In this document: in pieces, positions 1 through 11,760 of the stretch
Layout: the number at the start of each line of letters is the position of its first letter
Numbering within the stretch: the first letter of the stretch is position 1
Source of the DNA: Ciona intestinalis
Taxonomy: Eukaryota > Chordata > Ascidiacea > Phlebobranchia > Cionidae
Direction of reading: 5' to 3'
Assembly: GCF_000224145.3 (NCBI RefSeq)
Contig: NC_020177.2
Coordinates: 4,561,713 to 4,625,712 of the forward strand
Length of the DNA stretch: 64,000 bases
The notes under the pieces: generated by a model
The model's database searches: none
What the model saw: only the letters and a program-made list of their open reading frames with translations
What the model was told of the DNA's origin: nothing
Made by a program: the position numbers and the translations under genes

Positions 1-3000
1 ACAGATTCTTCAAGAGTAAAGATAAATCTTCCCAGTTAGAAGAGGAGGCGAGGAACATGAGGTCTGTGGAACAAAAGATCCTCACCATGGTGAAAGGATG
101 CAGCGATAATCTTATCAATGAAAATGTTGTTTCTGTAAGTTATGTTTCAGTATTTAGTACTTCTGAGTCACATTTTATTGAATTTTTAACAAAATATAGA
201 GTTACATAGTTGAAATATAGTTACACTTATTATATTTGTCTAAAATAAAGGAACCTCATTGATTAATGTGGTGAATGCGATATACTTTCGCTCTGATTGT
301 TTATATGTACACCTAACAGCAGGGTAAAATCTGGGGTGACATTGTTAAAATACAGTTACACTCATAGTTGTCAAACATAGGAAACCTCATTGACTAATGT
401 GACAAATGCAATATACTTTGGCTCTGCTTGTTTGTATAGACACCTAACAGCAGGGTAAAATCTGGGGTGACATTTTTAAAATACAGTTACACTCATAGTT
501 GTCAAACATAGGAAACCTCATTGACTAATGTGACAAATGCAATCTACTTTGGCTCTGCTTGTTTGTATAGACACCTAACAGCAGGGTTAAAGCTATTTAA
601 GGCTTAAAACAAGGGTAATAAATATACGTTTCAAAAGTTGGATGACCTCCAGTCTCTAGGCACCCATAGCATTAGTTAGGGCATTACCCCCCATCAATTT
701 AATTTAGAAAAATTGTTAGTTGGACTTTAATACTAATAACCAGATCCTTGTTTCAGGTGAAGCGATTAGCAAGTGAAGCACTGATTAGGTTTACTGCAAG
801 ACAGACACCTGAGTGGTATCGTGAAGAAGTAAGGCTAAAAGGGGGTTTGGATCATATTATATCATTAGGTACGTATACTGGCGTACTATGTACTTTAACT
901 TATATACCTTACTCAATTTGCTGATTATTGAGTTACCCAAAAATTGCTTACCAATTCCAAATAGGCCGAGATATTGTTGTAAATGGTTAAAATATTGTTT
1001 TTTCACATTTGACCAAACGTGTGAACGATGGATAAATATGAAGTAACTGCCCAACTGATAATGAACATGCATTTCAGTGAAACAACATGTTGATCATGTG
1101 ACTGAATTATCTGGTTCCGCTCCAGTGAGCATAGATGCAAGCTTTCCGCAAGACCGACCACTTTGTATGCTTGAACGATTATTAAAAGTGTTGGAAAACA
1201 CAGTGATGCATTCGCACAGGAACGCCATGTACCTTGTCACCCATCTACGTGCCTTGTTGCTTAAGAAGATTGCACAGTGAGTATTCTGTTCTGAGTTTTG
1301 TAGCGTGGTTGGCCATGGAACCTGGGATTTCAGCCAGAGTTGGCCCAGTACCTGATGCAAAATAAGCTGTTATCTTATTATATTTAAATTATTTAGCTTT
1401 TCATTGCCTATTTAACCAACAATCCAAATAATTCTTTTTCTTTACGTATTTTTCAAAATATTTAAGTTTCTTTTTTATGTAGCCTATTTAACCCCCAAAA
1501 TAAAATTAATTGTTATACTTATTTTACAGGTTACTACAACTAGTGCAAAGGCTGCTTGCAATACACACATTTGATGTTGAAAAGAGCAAAACGTTTAATT
1601 CCACTCTATATAACGTTATGTTGCAAGCTATTAAACTAGTCGTCAATATGAGTAATGATAACGGTAGGTGTTTCGCTTTTACAACGTTTTCTATTAGTAC
1701 TGTGGGGTAAGATGGGACACCTTTAGCATATATCATTCAAATATCCCGATCGTGTTTTAAACATTTAACAACTGGCTATAGATGTTGTAAGGATACGGTT
1801 TTATAAATCTTTGAATGTTCTTTGTTTACTATCAAATGGGCCGAAAAAAAGAAGGAAAAGGTATCCCATCTTTCCCCATCATACTAAATAGTAGATTGGG
1901 GTAAGATAACCGTTTTTTTGTAAATAGTTCACGTTTGCATTTACTTAACCCCATGTTTCATTCAATATCAGTAGTTGGGGTAAGATGGTCTTTGTTTTGA
2001 TTCTCCTTTATTGTCCATTAGTAAACAAGGAATATTTACAGAATTTTATTACTGAATATTGATAAAAACGCAAATATGGGATATTATGTCATGATGGTAT
2101 TTATTTTACCCCACAGTACTTCAATACACATTCCATTACATTTCTTGCTTGTAATGTAATAGTAAAGATATTATCCACGTTTAAACGGCTTCGCGTTCGA
2201 ATTACGAGCGATTATATATTGCGTTTCATTGGTTTAACATGTGTTCTATTCGGTGACAACGTATTCCACAGCATTATTATACCAGTTAAGACTAAACGTC
2301 CAAGCACCATACCAATTAACCTGGGTGTTATAACTGTTGGCTTATTAATTTAACACCCCGTTTAAAACCGGCATTATCTTGTTCAAACCAGAATGGGTGA
2401 GCACACGAGTGGGCGACCAGGAGGGAATGTTGGAAAGCATCGTATCTGCTGTGTTATCGATGCCTAGGATGGTGAACGAAACTCGTAGATACGAACTTGT
2501 TCTTTTGGTAAGAAGTGGTGTATTATATGTTAGTGGTTTAGTGGTTTAGGCACCTCTTTCTATATGGGTGAGGTTATACGGCAAAGTACAGCAACTGACC
2601 CTAATGCCAGAGCCGGCTCATTGTACCATTATAAGTTGTGTTTTTATATTATATGCAATTGGTTTGCATCCCTCTATTATATATGAGTAAGGTACTATGG
2701 TAAAGTACGCCATGGGAACAGGGATTTAGACAAGAGTTGGCCCATTGCCCTCATTAAACTCCATGCAAAAGGGTATAGTTGTAGTTACCTGTTTTAGTCA
2801 GACAACAGCGTCTATAAAGTAGTTTTAGTTGAATTAAATTGTCAAGGAGTAATTTAATGCAAATCTTCGAATAAAAAACAACACCTATACACTACACCTT
2901 TTCAATTCTACACTGTATATGCCTAATATGTGCATTTGATTCTTGTTTAGTCGTTGAGTTTGCTTGTGAATCTCGTCGAATCAAGCGCAAAGAATCGGCT

Positions 3001-6000
3001 TAGTTTAATGAAGATGACGATCACAGATAGTGGCGACAACATACAAACTAATTCCAGATCGGTGGTAGAAGCACTTGTGCAGGTATTTAATATGGATGGA
3101 TGGAACTTGATTATGCAAGTGGGGCGGGGCAGTGTTAGTCGTTGTAACACAGGTGTTCTGATTCATACATCTCGTGCTTCTCAGTTACCATGTAATACCG
3201 AAGTCGCAGTAATATAATAAAACGAAAATAATAAAAGTAACAATAAGAAAATGGCATTCGTTATAACACATTAAGGTTAAACAGAAGTATAGAACTTCCT
3301 GGTGAAGAGATATGTTTCGGTACCGTAATATATATAGCAGTTACTTTAGAATTCCACATGTTGAACCAGCTTGCAATTTTATTTTAGTTCGACACGTTAA
3401 CCATTGTAATCCGTTCTCCACGATTGCTGCTCATACAAACAAGTTTTTAAACAATCGTCGGCGTTCTGGGCGCACAGGATTGTATTTTCATTTCTCGTTA
3501 TTTTTCAGCTTTTTATTGACCGCGAGGTGGCGGCACGGAGCATAGAAGTCCTCGGGGAGGACGCTGGAAAAAAGAAAGCGATCAAAGATAAAGATAGAGA
3601 AGTTACGGACGGTGCTTCGGATACGGATACGATACCGGGGTAAGGAATTGATCAGTAACTTTCAAATAGAGATTTTCTGCTGTGATTTTTTGTTTTGATC
3701 GTAAGTGGGCATAAAGTTTGTGAAATATAAAACCCGTGTTATATATCCGCCCGTCGCCACGCGAGGATTGATTAAAACGTATTGCACTAAGTATATAACA
3801 TACGTGGTAATTCGTATAAGCGTGGATGAGGTGTCTTTGGTGCTTTTAGGTCAAGTACGCAGGTATTTAAACATAACAACCATAGATCGCAATCGAGTAT
3901 TGACCAGCGTACCACCGATGAAGAAGGCGGCCGCTTGGTGGAGACAGAGGACGGCATGGAGTGGATTCCATCGGAAACGACGGATGACGGAAGCTTGTCG
4001 CTCTCGCAGCGTTCTGCGTCAAGCGTGAAGCGCAATCCGGAAGCCGCGTTATCCGCAGAGGATAAAACCGTGATCAAAAAAAGTGAGGTTTTCCCGATTT
4101 GTTTCGTTCTTGAAATTATTTTTTAATTTATTTTTTTCACTCGTTTATTTTTCCATTTTGTTTTTTTTTATCTTTTTACTTAAGTATTCTATTGCTTAGA
4201 GTAATGAGCAAACGCTGACCTAAATCCCGCCCGATAATCGACCAACTCTTGCCTAAATCCTAGAACCTCGCCCATAGAATAAAATCTCATTTCTTGCCTT
4301 GTATATTTGCGCAACTAACGTGATAAACTTACACAGTGGTGGACAAGGCAAGCGTCCACATGGAACATTCAATAGTTGCCGCATACGCAGCTCTTGTACT
4401 AGGATGTTTGATTCGTGGAAATAGAGCCAATTCATCCGTGATCCGATCCCATCTCGGGGAAGATGGAAGTTTTAATCCTATGATCCGCATCCTCAAGAAG
4501 TTCCTCTCTTTTATGACGCTGACGGTTAGTGAGTTTGTTAAATCCTTGTTAATTTTCTTTATATGTTTTTCCGCAAAAATAATAGATAAAGTAGCGTGGG
4601 GTAACATAGGATATTTTCTTGTTCCATTTGGTAAAAAAATATATTTACAAAATTAAATAACTGTAGCCCCGCGACTTTAAAATGGCTTTGTTAATTGTTT
4701 AAAACACGATCAGGGAATATGATATTTATGTGCTAACGATACCCCGTCTTACCATACAGTAGTATACTGGTATTTTTTGATACCGAGATTGCACCAGCAT
4801 GCTAAAAATAAGCAACACACTTCTAACTTTAGAACAGCGGTACCTAGTTTTAAGTTCCCTAAATTTTTCCGTTCCACGATTTCAATACAACGTTTGGACC
4901 AATACGTAATACACCATATATAATTTTCCTACAACCAAAGTGTGTAGTAAACATTACAACGTCTCTATAGTAATGTATTGTAAAGACTAGTATGTCGCTA
5001 TAAAGGTTACGGCTCCAAGTCTCGTGGAATGTTTTCTACACACCTTTGTTTTTGTTACAGAGATATAAACATGTATATGTCGCATTGATTATATAATATG
5101 TGTAGGTTACCATAGCTTTAAGCGTCACTCAATGTCTATATATGCGTCTATATTCTACCTGCCCTACCATGCTTGCTTTATCTGTCTCTGTATTAAACAC
5201 TGGATGGGCGTATCCACAATACGGTGTAATTGATACCCTTCACTACACGGCATGCCCGCTATCTCGGAAGTTTCGAAACATTACGATATTTTGTTGTTTA
5301 GTTGTTCAACAATTTCAACTTCCCACAAGGTCGAAGGGCAAATTGTTAGAATTTTTTTAGTAATTTGAGTAATGAATGGAATTATTGCCTGGGGACGATA
5401 AAACAAAAACAAACTTCTATATTGTATGGTATTCCCTAACATCCGGGTTACATCTTCGGAAATTTAGTTTCTTAAATTTCATTTAAAACTCCTGTGGTTG
5501 CTTAAAGCCTTAAAATTTTTGACATTTGAAAATCTTGCCAATTTTTACAAAATTTCCACCCATATCTATCGCGTGGAAAATTTTTACCAGAAGAAAAACA
5601 CCGCAAATTGTTGATTATTACGTAAGAAGGTTACAGTTTGTTGGGCAATCGCTTTGAAAAACGAGATTACCTAAGGTGGAAATATGCGGGCTGCTGACAG
5701 CCTGGGTATTTTCCATATCGAAACTCAAAAATCACAGAAAAATCGTCCAAAAATGTATTGACCGATTGTTCGTATTCGGTTTCATTCCATTCCGAACACA
5801 TGCTTCGAAACCTAAACCCATTGTTGTTACTGCAACAGGGTAATTGTAATACGTGAATAACACTGACCGAATTTCGAATCAGTTAGTTTAAAAAAGNNNN
5901 NNNNNNNNNNNNNNNNNNNNNNNNNNNNNNNNNNNNNNNNNNNNNNTCCTACAACCAAAGTGTGTAGTAAACATTACAACGTCTCTATAGTAATGTATTG

Positions 6001-7497
6001 TAAAGACTAGTATGTCGCTATAAAGGTTACGGCTCCAAGTCTCGTGGAATGTTTTCTACACACCTTTGTTTTTGTTACAGAGATATAAACATGTATATGT
6101 CGCATTGATTATATAATATGTGTAGGTTACCATAGCTTTAAGCGTCACTCAATGTCTATATATGCGTCTATATTCTACCTGCCCTACCATGCTTGCTTTA
6201 TCTGTCTCTGTATTAAACACTGGATGGGCGTATCCACAATACGGTGTAATTGATACCCTTCACTACACGGCATGCCCGCTATCTCGGAAGTTTCGAAACA
6301 TTACGATATTTTGTTGTTTAGTTGTTCAACAATTTCAACTTCCCACAAGGTCGAAGGGCAAATTGTTAGAATTTTTTTAGTAATTTGAGTAATGAATGGA
6401 ATTATTGCCTGGGGACGATAAAACAAAAACAAACTTCTATATTGTATGGTATTCCCTAACATCCGGGTTACATCTTCGGAAATTTAGTTTCTTAAATTTC
6501 ATTTAAAACTCCTGTGGTTGCTTAAAGCCTTAAAATTTTTGACATTTGAAAATCTTGCCAATTTTTACAAAATTTCCACCCATATCTATCGCGTGGAAAA
6601 TTTTTACCAGAAGAAAAACACCGCAAATTGTTGATTATTACGTAAGAAGGTTACAGTTTGTTGGGCAATCGCTTTGAAAAACGAGATTACCTAAGGTGGA
6701 AATATGCGGGCTGCTGACAGCCTGGGTATTTTCCATATCGAAACTCAAAAATCACAGAAAAATCGTCCAAAAATGTATTGACCGATTGTTCGTATTCGGT
6801 TTCATTCCATTCCGAACACATGCTTCGAAACCTAAACCCATTGTTGTTACTGCAACAGGGTAATTGTAATACGTGAATAACACTGACCGAATTTCGAATC
6901 AGTTAGTTTTAAAAAAGTTAAAAATAAACCGAGGCGACCATTACTGTTTGCACTGACCGCCAGTCAATGGGACCAGCAGACAAAGACACTAAATTATAAC
7001 ACGCGCTGTATCGGGTGACACCTAAATTCGGACTTTCCCGGGCAACTAGACGAGGTAACTTCATTGTCTCGTCACGGTCCACTGATCACTCATCATGGCG
7101 TAATTTCTTATCTCCCTGTTGTGCGATTCTCCATTCATGCATCTCGGGGTCCACATAGCATCGAAGCAATGGGTTACATTTACTTTCATGGGTTCGAGGC
7201 TCGACGATGCCACCATTGTTGTCATACGTTTCAAGGGCAGATCACAGCCATTCAAGGCTGTCCAAATTGTCAGTCATTCAGAAAAAAATAGTAATCACCC
7301 ACAAAGTCACATATGTGGTAACTCACAAACGCGCACGAGGGGTTTGTGGTTGCCCGCAATGCGAGGATAAATAATTGACATTCAACATTTGCATTGATTT
7401 ATCACAGGGTGGTATGTCGGGCAAGGAGGAACGAACACTCAACCAAATAATTGAAGATTTGGATGATGAAGAAAACAGAAAAGCTACAGTTTCGTGA
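1..7497 (+). CDS. WAPL: WAPL (wings apart-like) cohesin release factor, C-terminal part; 5' end outside window
   Basis: Ten exons: 1-134, 757-868, 1078-1276, 1530-1663, 2392-2507, 2951-3082, 3509-3639, 3850-4082, 4337-4524 and 7408-7497. They join in phase into 488 residues and a TGA stop. The first base pair belongs to a codon begun upstream, so the start lies outside. The WAPL C-terminal helical repeat domain is recognisable from short matches in the right order: GGLDHII, HVDH, RLLKVLENTVMHS, NDNEW, LLVNLVE.SAKNR, HMEHSIVAAYAALVLGC and LKKFLSFMTLT. Between the last helical blocks is an acidic, Ser/Thr-rich insert (exons 7-8). The last exon adds a short acidic tail. In the family, WAPL with PDS5 opens the SMC3-kleisin gate and removes cohesin from chromatin in the nucleus. 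The intron at 4525-7407 carries the sequence gap and duplication described separately. Family assignment is firm from conserved order; the exact use of the 3850 acceptor was chosen on phase. Confidence 0.92.
209..590. repeat. 131-bp tandem repeat, about three copies, in a WAPL intron
   Basis: A unit of about 131 bp is repeated; the word ctggggtgacat starts at 331 and again at 462. The last two copies are almost identical, while the first (from about 209) is more diverged. It lies wholly within the intron 135-756. Confidence 0.8.
1696..1889 (+). repeat. Inverted-repeat element (MITE-like), complete
   Basis: Ends 'tgtggggtaagatgggacacc' and '…ggtatcccatctttcccca' are inverted copies; interior words aaatatcccgatcgtgtttt and gaatgttctttgtttacta. 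WAPL intron 1664-2391. Confidence 0.85.
1969..2120 (-). repeat. Inverted-repeat element, diverged
   Basis: Opposite orientation to its neighbour at 1696; bordered by gttggggtaagatgg and ttaccccacagtac. A further fragment (1893-1968) lies between the two. Confidence 0.65.
4590..4766 (-). repeat. Inverted-repeat element, diverged
   Basis: Begins gtggggtaacatagg and ends accccgtcttaccatac; lies 66 bases after a WAPL donor site. Confidence 0.75.
4927..5896. repeat. Left copy of a 970-bp direct duplication in a WAPL intron
   Basis: This block recurs at 5947-6916 with an offset of exactly 1020. By eye the copies match base for base except for one extra T near the right end (run beginning at 6907). 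The block ends directly against the N gap. It holds no exon; a 72-codon open frame occurs in each copy only because the DNA is duplicated. Confidence 0.9.
5897..5946. other. Assembly gap of 50 N
   Basis: Exactly 50 N bases, a conventional placeholder for a gap of unknown size, sit between the two copies of the duplicated block inside the last WAPL intron. Confidence 0.99.
5947..6916. repeat. Right copy of the 970-bp direct duplication
   Basis: The copy starts on the first base after the N gap and continues into unique sequence after 6916. The unique sequence present on the left of copy one and on the right of copy two is what one expects if two contig ends overlap and were not merged. Confidence 0.9.
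7296..7398 (+). mobile_element. SINE tail, diverged copy
   Basis: Shares cacaaagt, ggtaactcacaa, gcacgagg and gcgaggataaat words with the family; ends just before the last WAPL exon. Confidence 0.6.
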
Positions 7498-7847
7498 TTA
7501 GATGACCAACCCTAAAATACGTTGTAGGAGACCGTTACCTCATCCCAGCGACTTCGGAAGGGCTGCTGTTGTGTTTTGTTCCGTCTGCTCTCAGTCTTTT
7601 GAACATTGAGACAAATTCTACGTTTTTTTGTTCATATTTACCCGTGTCGCACATTTGTCGATCATGCCACGCTTATTTAGATGCCTTTATAATCGTCTGT
7701 TTAACTCTGTTTTGTAAATTATGATAATATTTCATGTGTTTCTGGCGTTGGTATACGGACGAGAGCGTTTTTCCTGCATTTGTTGAGTTGTTTTTGTTAT
7801 AACGGTTCTGCTAAGTTAAAAGGAGATCGCAACGATTGCTATCGAGC

Positions 7848-7859
7848 AATAAAAATAAA
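7848..7859 (+). promoter_or_regulatory. Poly(A) signals of the WAPL-like gene
   Basis: Two overlapping AATAAA hexamers lie about 350 bases after the TGA stop, in an otherwise gene-free AT-rich stretch. They are the first good signals downstream of the last exon. Confidence 0.55.
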
Positions 7860-8471
7860 ATTCTCAAGTTGATTTGACGATTCTGCAGACAAAATCAGCC
7901 TAGATTGTGGTAAGAGTTCCCCAAAAGCAAACTCTTAGGTAAAGTAAAAGGTGTAGTACCTTCTGAAATTATATGACCGGAAATTCCCCAAGATTCCTAC
8001 ATACGCGGCATTTCAACTGGTACACGTGTTTGGGAAAGAATTTTTGACAGATGGTGAAACTTTTCTTGGTATTTGCTCGTTTATAAATGCGAAAGCAGTA
8101 TTTATTTGGATTGTTTAAACAGCACTTGTAAATTTGTAGCCTTATTCTCGCAAACAAAACTAGCGATGCTTTTAGTATTTCTATTACGCTTTAAACGGGG
8201 TAACTCTTAGAACTTGAAACGTCAGTTTTTGAAATGTATAGTAGGGTGGGGGGATGAGACGCACATAACATTTAAATATCCTGATCGTGTTTTAAACAAT
8301 TAAGAACGGTCTATGGAAGTCGAAAAGATAAAGTTTTATAATTCTTTGAATGTTCTTTGTTTACTACTCAATGAGGCGAGAAAATAGAATGAAAAGGTGT
8401 CCCATCTTCCCCAACCCCACTACATATGTTTCGTCTATATAATCAAACCAATATATTGTGTTTTTTAGGTG
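7860..8471. other. Tail-to-tail intergenic stretch between the WAPL-like gene and the secreted-protein gene
   Basis: No exon with conserved protein or consistent splice phase was found on either strand. It contains one near-complete inverted-repeat element (8237-8427), and otherwise AT-rich DNA. Confidence 0.6.
8237..8427 (+). repeat. Inverted-repeat element, complete
   Basis: tatagtagggtgggg at the left and cccatcttccccaaccccac at the right; in the tail-to-tail gap after WAPL. Confidence 0.9.
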
Positions 8472-8477
8472 TTTATT
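8472..8477 (-). promoter_or_regulatory. Poly(A) signal of the secreted four-cysteine protein gene
   Basis: TTTATT on the plus strand reads AATAAA on the minus strand, 79 bases after the stop codon. Confidence 0.5.
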
Positions 8478-8555
8478 AAAACAAATACAAATAGTTGGCA
8501 AGAGGGCGACGAGCAATAGATCAGGAAAATTTACAAATAAATAACAAGTCAGAGA

Positions 8556-9780
8556 TTACATAGTTTTGAAGAGTTTGCATCCGTTCTCAATTATTTCGCC
8601 TCTGTAATGTTTGGCGTATACCGTCTTGCATGCGAACCTGGGGATTAAAAGTTAGTTTTACATAACATAACGGGATTTACGTAAATATAGTAGGGTGGGG
8701 GGAGATGGGACACCTTCAACACACAATATCTAAATATCCTGATTGCGTTTTAGACAATTAACAACGGTCTATGGAAGTCGTGAGGCTACGGTTTTATATT
8801 TCGTTCATTTTTTTGTTTACTATCACGTTGTTAATAGGAAATCACGTGTTAACAGCACCCGCGTATATGATGCATATTAGGTCAACATCGCTCTGATTGT
8901 AAAGGACCTATCCTATATATATGGACAACCCTTCTATTTGCATTTCAACTGCTCAAAAGTTAGCCTATACATGTAACACATAGTTTTAGTAGTTTTAGTT
9001 GTGCATTTGCGTAACCCGTGCTGATTTTGAACCAATATACTAGATATACAGTCCCTTGATTACCTGCCAGAGTTTTGTAAGTCTTGGAAATTAAGAGCGG
9101 AAGGGAATGAACCGTCGTATCGACACATTGGACGTAACAAATATCTTGATCCTGGTAACTGACTGCGTGCCCATATTACCGGACATACCTGTAACAACAC
9201 TGCGTTAAAAACTTTACAAAATGGCGGCTGCAAAATAAAGACAAACTCCTGCTCAAGGTAAAAAAGCGCTATTATTTAAATAGAAAAGTTTAAAAATGTA
9301 GGCTATTCAAATATCGGTAAAAGTTCAATTATATAATTAGAAACAAAGTATATACTAACCTCCACCCCGTTATTCTTTTCCAAATTGATTCTTGAAACAG
9401 GAACTGTAAAATAGAACAGCAAGTTATTAAAACTTGTTTTATACAAAAACTTAAACTTTAAATGCATAATAAAGTCAAATCCCTAAAAAACTACCTGCAG
9501 TAGACTCTCGTTGTATCACTTAATACCGCATAATACATGTGAGATTAAAATGTTTATAACGTTTACCCGCACTACCGACAAAGTATGTAACATACTTGGT
9601 AACTCGTAAGCTGGCACGAGGTATATGAAACAGATTGTTATAACGACTGTCGTTTTCCGGCAACGCGGGGATAAGGCAAGTTACATTTATTCATTCATTT
9701 AACGTACCTGCTGAAGCTATTACCATTATGCAGAATATACATGCTACGACTTGGGTTTTTACTGCTCCTTGGCTCGACAT
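8556..9780 (-). CDS. Small secreted four-cysteine protein, family unknown
   Basis: Four exons on the minus strand: 9708-9780, 9360-9403, 9064-9188 and 8556-8637, each bounded by GT-AG and joining in phases 1, 0 and 2 to give 107 residues and TAA. The start MSSQGAVKTQ is followed by a hydrophobic stretch (VVACIFCIMVIASA), a typical signal peptide cut around residue 24. The mature part of about 83 residues has four cysteines spaced C-x19-C-x22-C-x16-C, in the contexts VCPVIW, MCRYDG, FACKTV and NGCKLF, which suggests two disulfides. No single exon is long enough to show as a long open frame, so it is easily missed. I recognise no family; cytokine-like, hormone-like or antimicrobial roles are all possible and none is supported. 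A poly(A) signal on this strand (TTTATT, 8472-8477) follows the stop by about 80 bases. A SINE tail (9575-9706) fills the end of intron 1. Confidence 0.72.
8686..8835 (+). repeat. Inverted-repeat element, right end missing
   Basis: Left end and interior are intact to the ttgtttactatca word, then unrelated sequence; in intron 3 of the secreted-protein gene. Confidence 0.85.
9575..9706 (+). mobile_element. SINE tail copy
   Basis: tggtaactcgtaagctggca, gttataacgactgtcgtttt and ttacatttattcattcattt; it ends at the donor of exon 1 of the secreted-protein gene on the other strand. Confidence 0.78.
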
Positions 9781-10389
9781 ATTGCTGGTTGCTGCTTGCT
9801 GGCTGCGCTAATACGATAAAGTTGGATGGTATAGGCCTACTGATACAAATGCCCTGGTTATATACAGCTCAACTAACAACACATTGAAATCCAATCTTCT
9901 ACAGCCTGGTCTACTACTTCTGATACTAATTGAAAAAAATGCAGGTGGAAACCCCATCATTTTAGGGCCATAAACAAAACATTCTGAAGAGGAAAATTCA
10001 AGTATTTGCTTTGAAAGAACTTGGAATTTACAGAATACTATAAGCATATATAACCCTTTCAATCATAAGTGTTTCACATTTCCAAAGAAAGGATGCGCCT
10101 ATAGTTCCTTGGCACGTTTAAACTTTCTCGTTTCAATTTATTGGAATTTCACGTTCCATGACGAAGCCATATAGGACAATGCCGTTGATAAAAAAAGTAC
10201 TGTATGCTGTAAAACCCCTACAGCAATATTTGCAAAGGTTAGATGGGTGTATTTAAACCATAGGAAAAATAAAGCCGGGGTTTTCCAAGACTTGTAGCCT
10301 ATACAGCTCTTCTCACTTGAGCAAGTGCCTGCATGGCTGGGTGTTGCAGTTCGAGCCTGGAATCTTAATTGTTCAGCAAAAGACTAATT

Positions 10390-10587
10390 TAGTAGAGTGG
10401 GGGAAGACGTGACAACTTTAGCACATAATATCCAAATATCCCGATCGTGTTTTAAGCAATTAACAACGGTCCACGGGAGTCGTGAGAATACGGTTTTTAA
10501 ATTCTTCGAGTGTTCTTTTTTTACTACCGAATAGGACGAGAAAATAGAATGAAAAGGTGTCCCATCTCCCCCACTCTACCATATAGT
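10390..10587 (+). repeat. Inverted-repeat element, complete
   Basis: agtagagtgggggaagacg to tcccatctcccccactctac; intergenic. Confidence 0.9.
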
Positions 10588-11587
10588 TCAGCCGAGACCG
10601 CGCACGTTATTCTTATCGCAATTACATAGTGTGTAGATCCTGTTTATTAAATGTCGCCCTCGACATTGCCAATTTAGTATACATATTGCACTATAATGTA
10701 TTATACAAATGAAACATGTTATTTAAAATGGGCAAATTAAAAAGAAACGCTATTTTTACTTAAAACGTTTGCTTTACTTAAAACGTGTATTTGGGGGTTA
10801 ATAAAAAAGGTAAAACCCTTGTGTACCTTCGTGATTGGCATGACGTTTAGTTGCGGCACGATTTTGCCATTACAAATGATCATACACAGTTACTATGAAT
10901 GTTGGTCATATAAACGGTATTATCACACCGCCACTTTCTTCAATTAATCTATAGGTATAACATATGCCTACCGTTATTAGCAGAGCCATAGAAATACCTG
11001 TTTATACGACTCTGGTTATTAGAACCTTTGAGATTTACTAATTTGTAGCAAAAATACAGACGGTTAAATACCCTCTCGGCCTTTTAAAGAAATACAGTGA
11101 AGAATCAAGATTTTACTCGCCAAAGGGACGGTAAACCACGCAGAAACTCAATATATTTGCCCCCACTGCTGATAAAAGTTAAGAAATTTTGTAGTGTTGA
11201 ACAGTGGTATTTTTCTGTTTTGCGGTCAGTTATGTTGACACAGAATTAGGCATTTCCAAATTTCGGCTTCAGTGTTTAGGCAACACTATTTGTTATTCAC
11301 TCTGCATGTAGATTCTGAACTGTAAAGTAAAGACTAGGAATACCGGTACTCGTGCAAATATTGTGAAATGCATTTAATAGCTTATTCCATCTAGAGCCAA
11401 GCAACTAAAGAAAATACTAAGGTATCTATGTAAACATTTTTTGGCGTTTTTTCTGCTAGTAATTAAAAACAAATTCTTTGTTAAAAATTCATTGGGAAAA
11501 CCCATATACGTCTTTGTCGTCTTATGAACAGACCATTCTTTTCTTGATATACATCGGACTAGTGAAGAATCCCCCCACCTTATTTGC

Positions 11588-11668
11588 TAACCACTAACCC
11601 CTATAACAACTAACTACTAACCCCTATAACCACTAACCCCCTAACCACTATTCACTAACCCCTACAAT
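11588..11668. repeat. Imperfect tandem array of CTAACCACTAACCCCTATAA-like units
   Basis: Four or so degenerate units of about 20 bases made from the words ctaac, cactaacccc and tataac, directly upstream of the GAREM-like start. It resembles a low-complexity minisatellite; the CTAACCC words are telomere-like only by coincidence of composition. Confidence 0.7.
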
Positions 11669-11760
11669 ATACAATCTGGGTTTCAGCTGTTACTCTGTTG
11701 TATTATTAACAGAAACCGTGTTTTTAAAATAGAGGTGGAAAAATAACTCAGTTGCCTGCC

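Larger units (their letters stand above)
9781..11760. other. Head-to-head intergenic region between the secreted-protein gene and the GAREM-like gene
   Basis: About 2 kb that should hold promoters for both genes. I see one inverted-repeat element (10390-10587) and an imperfect tandem array (11588-11668). Open frames here are short, have no recognisable protein and no consistent splice partners. Confidence 0.55.

Noticed and set aside
5142..5360. 72-codon open frame present twice (also 6162-6380)
   Set aside because: It occurs twice only because of the duplicated block by the gap; no domain, signal peptide or splice context, and it lies within a WAPL intron.
11588..11668. Interstitial telomere repeat
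   Set aside because: The units are about 20 bases and degenerate; no run of exact six-base telomere units is present.
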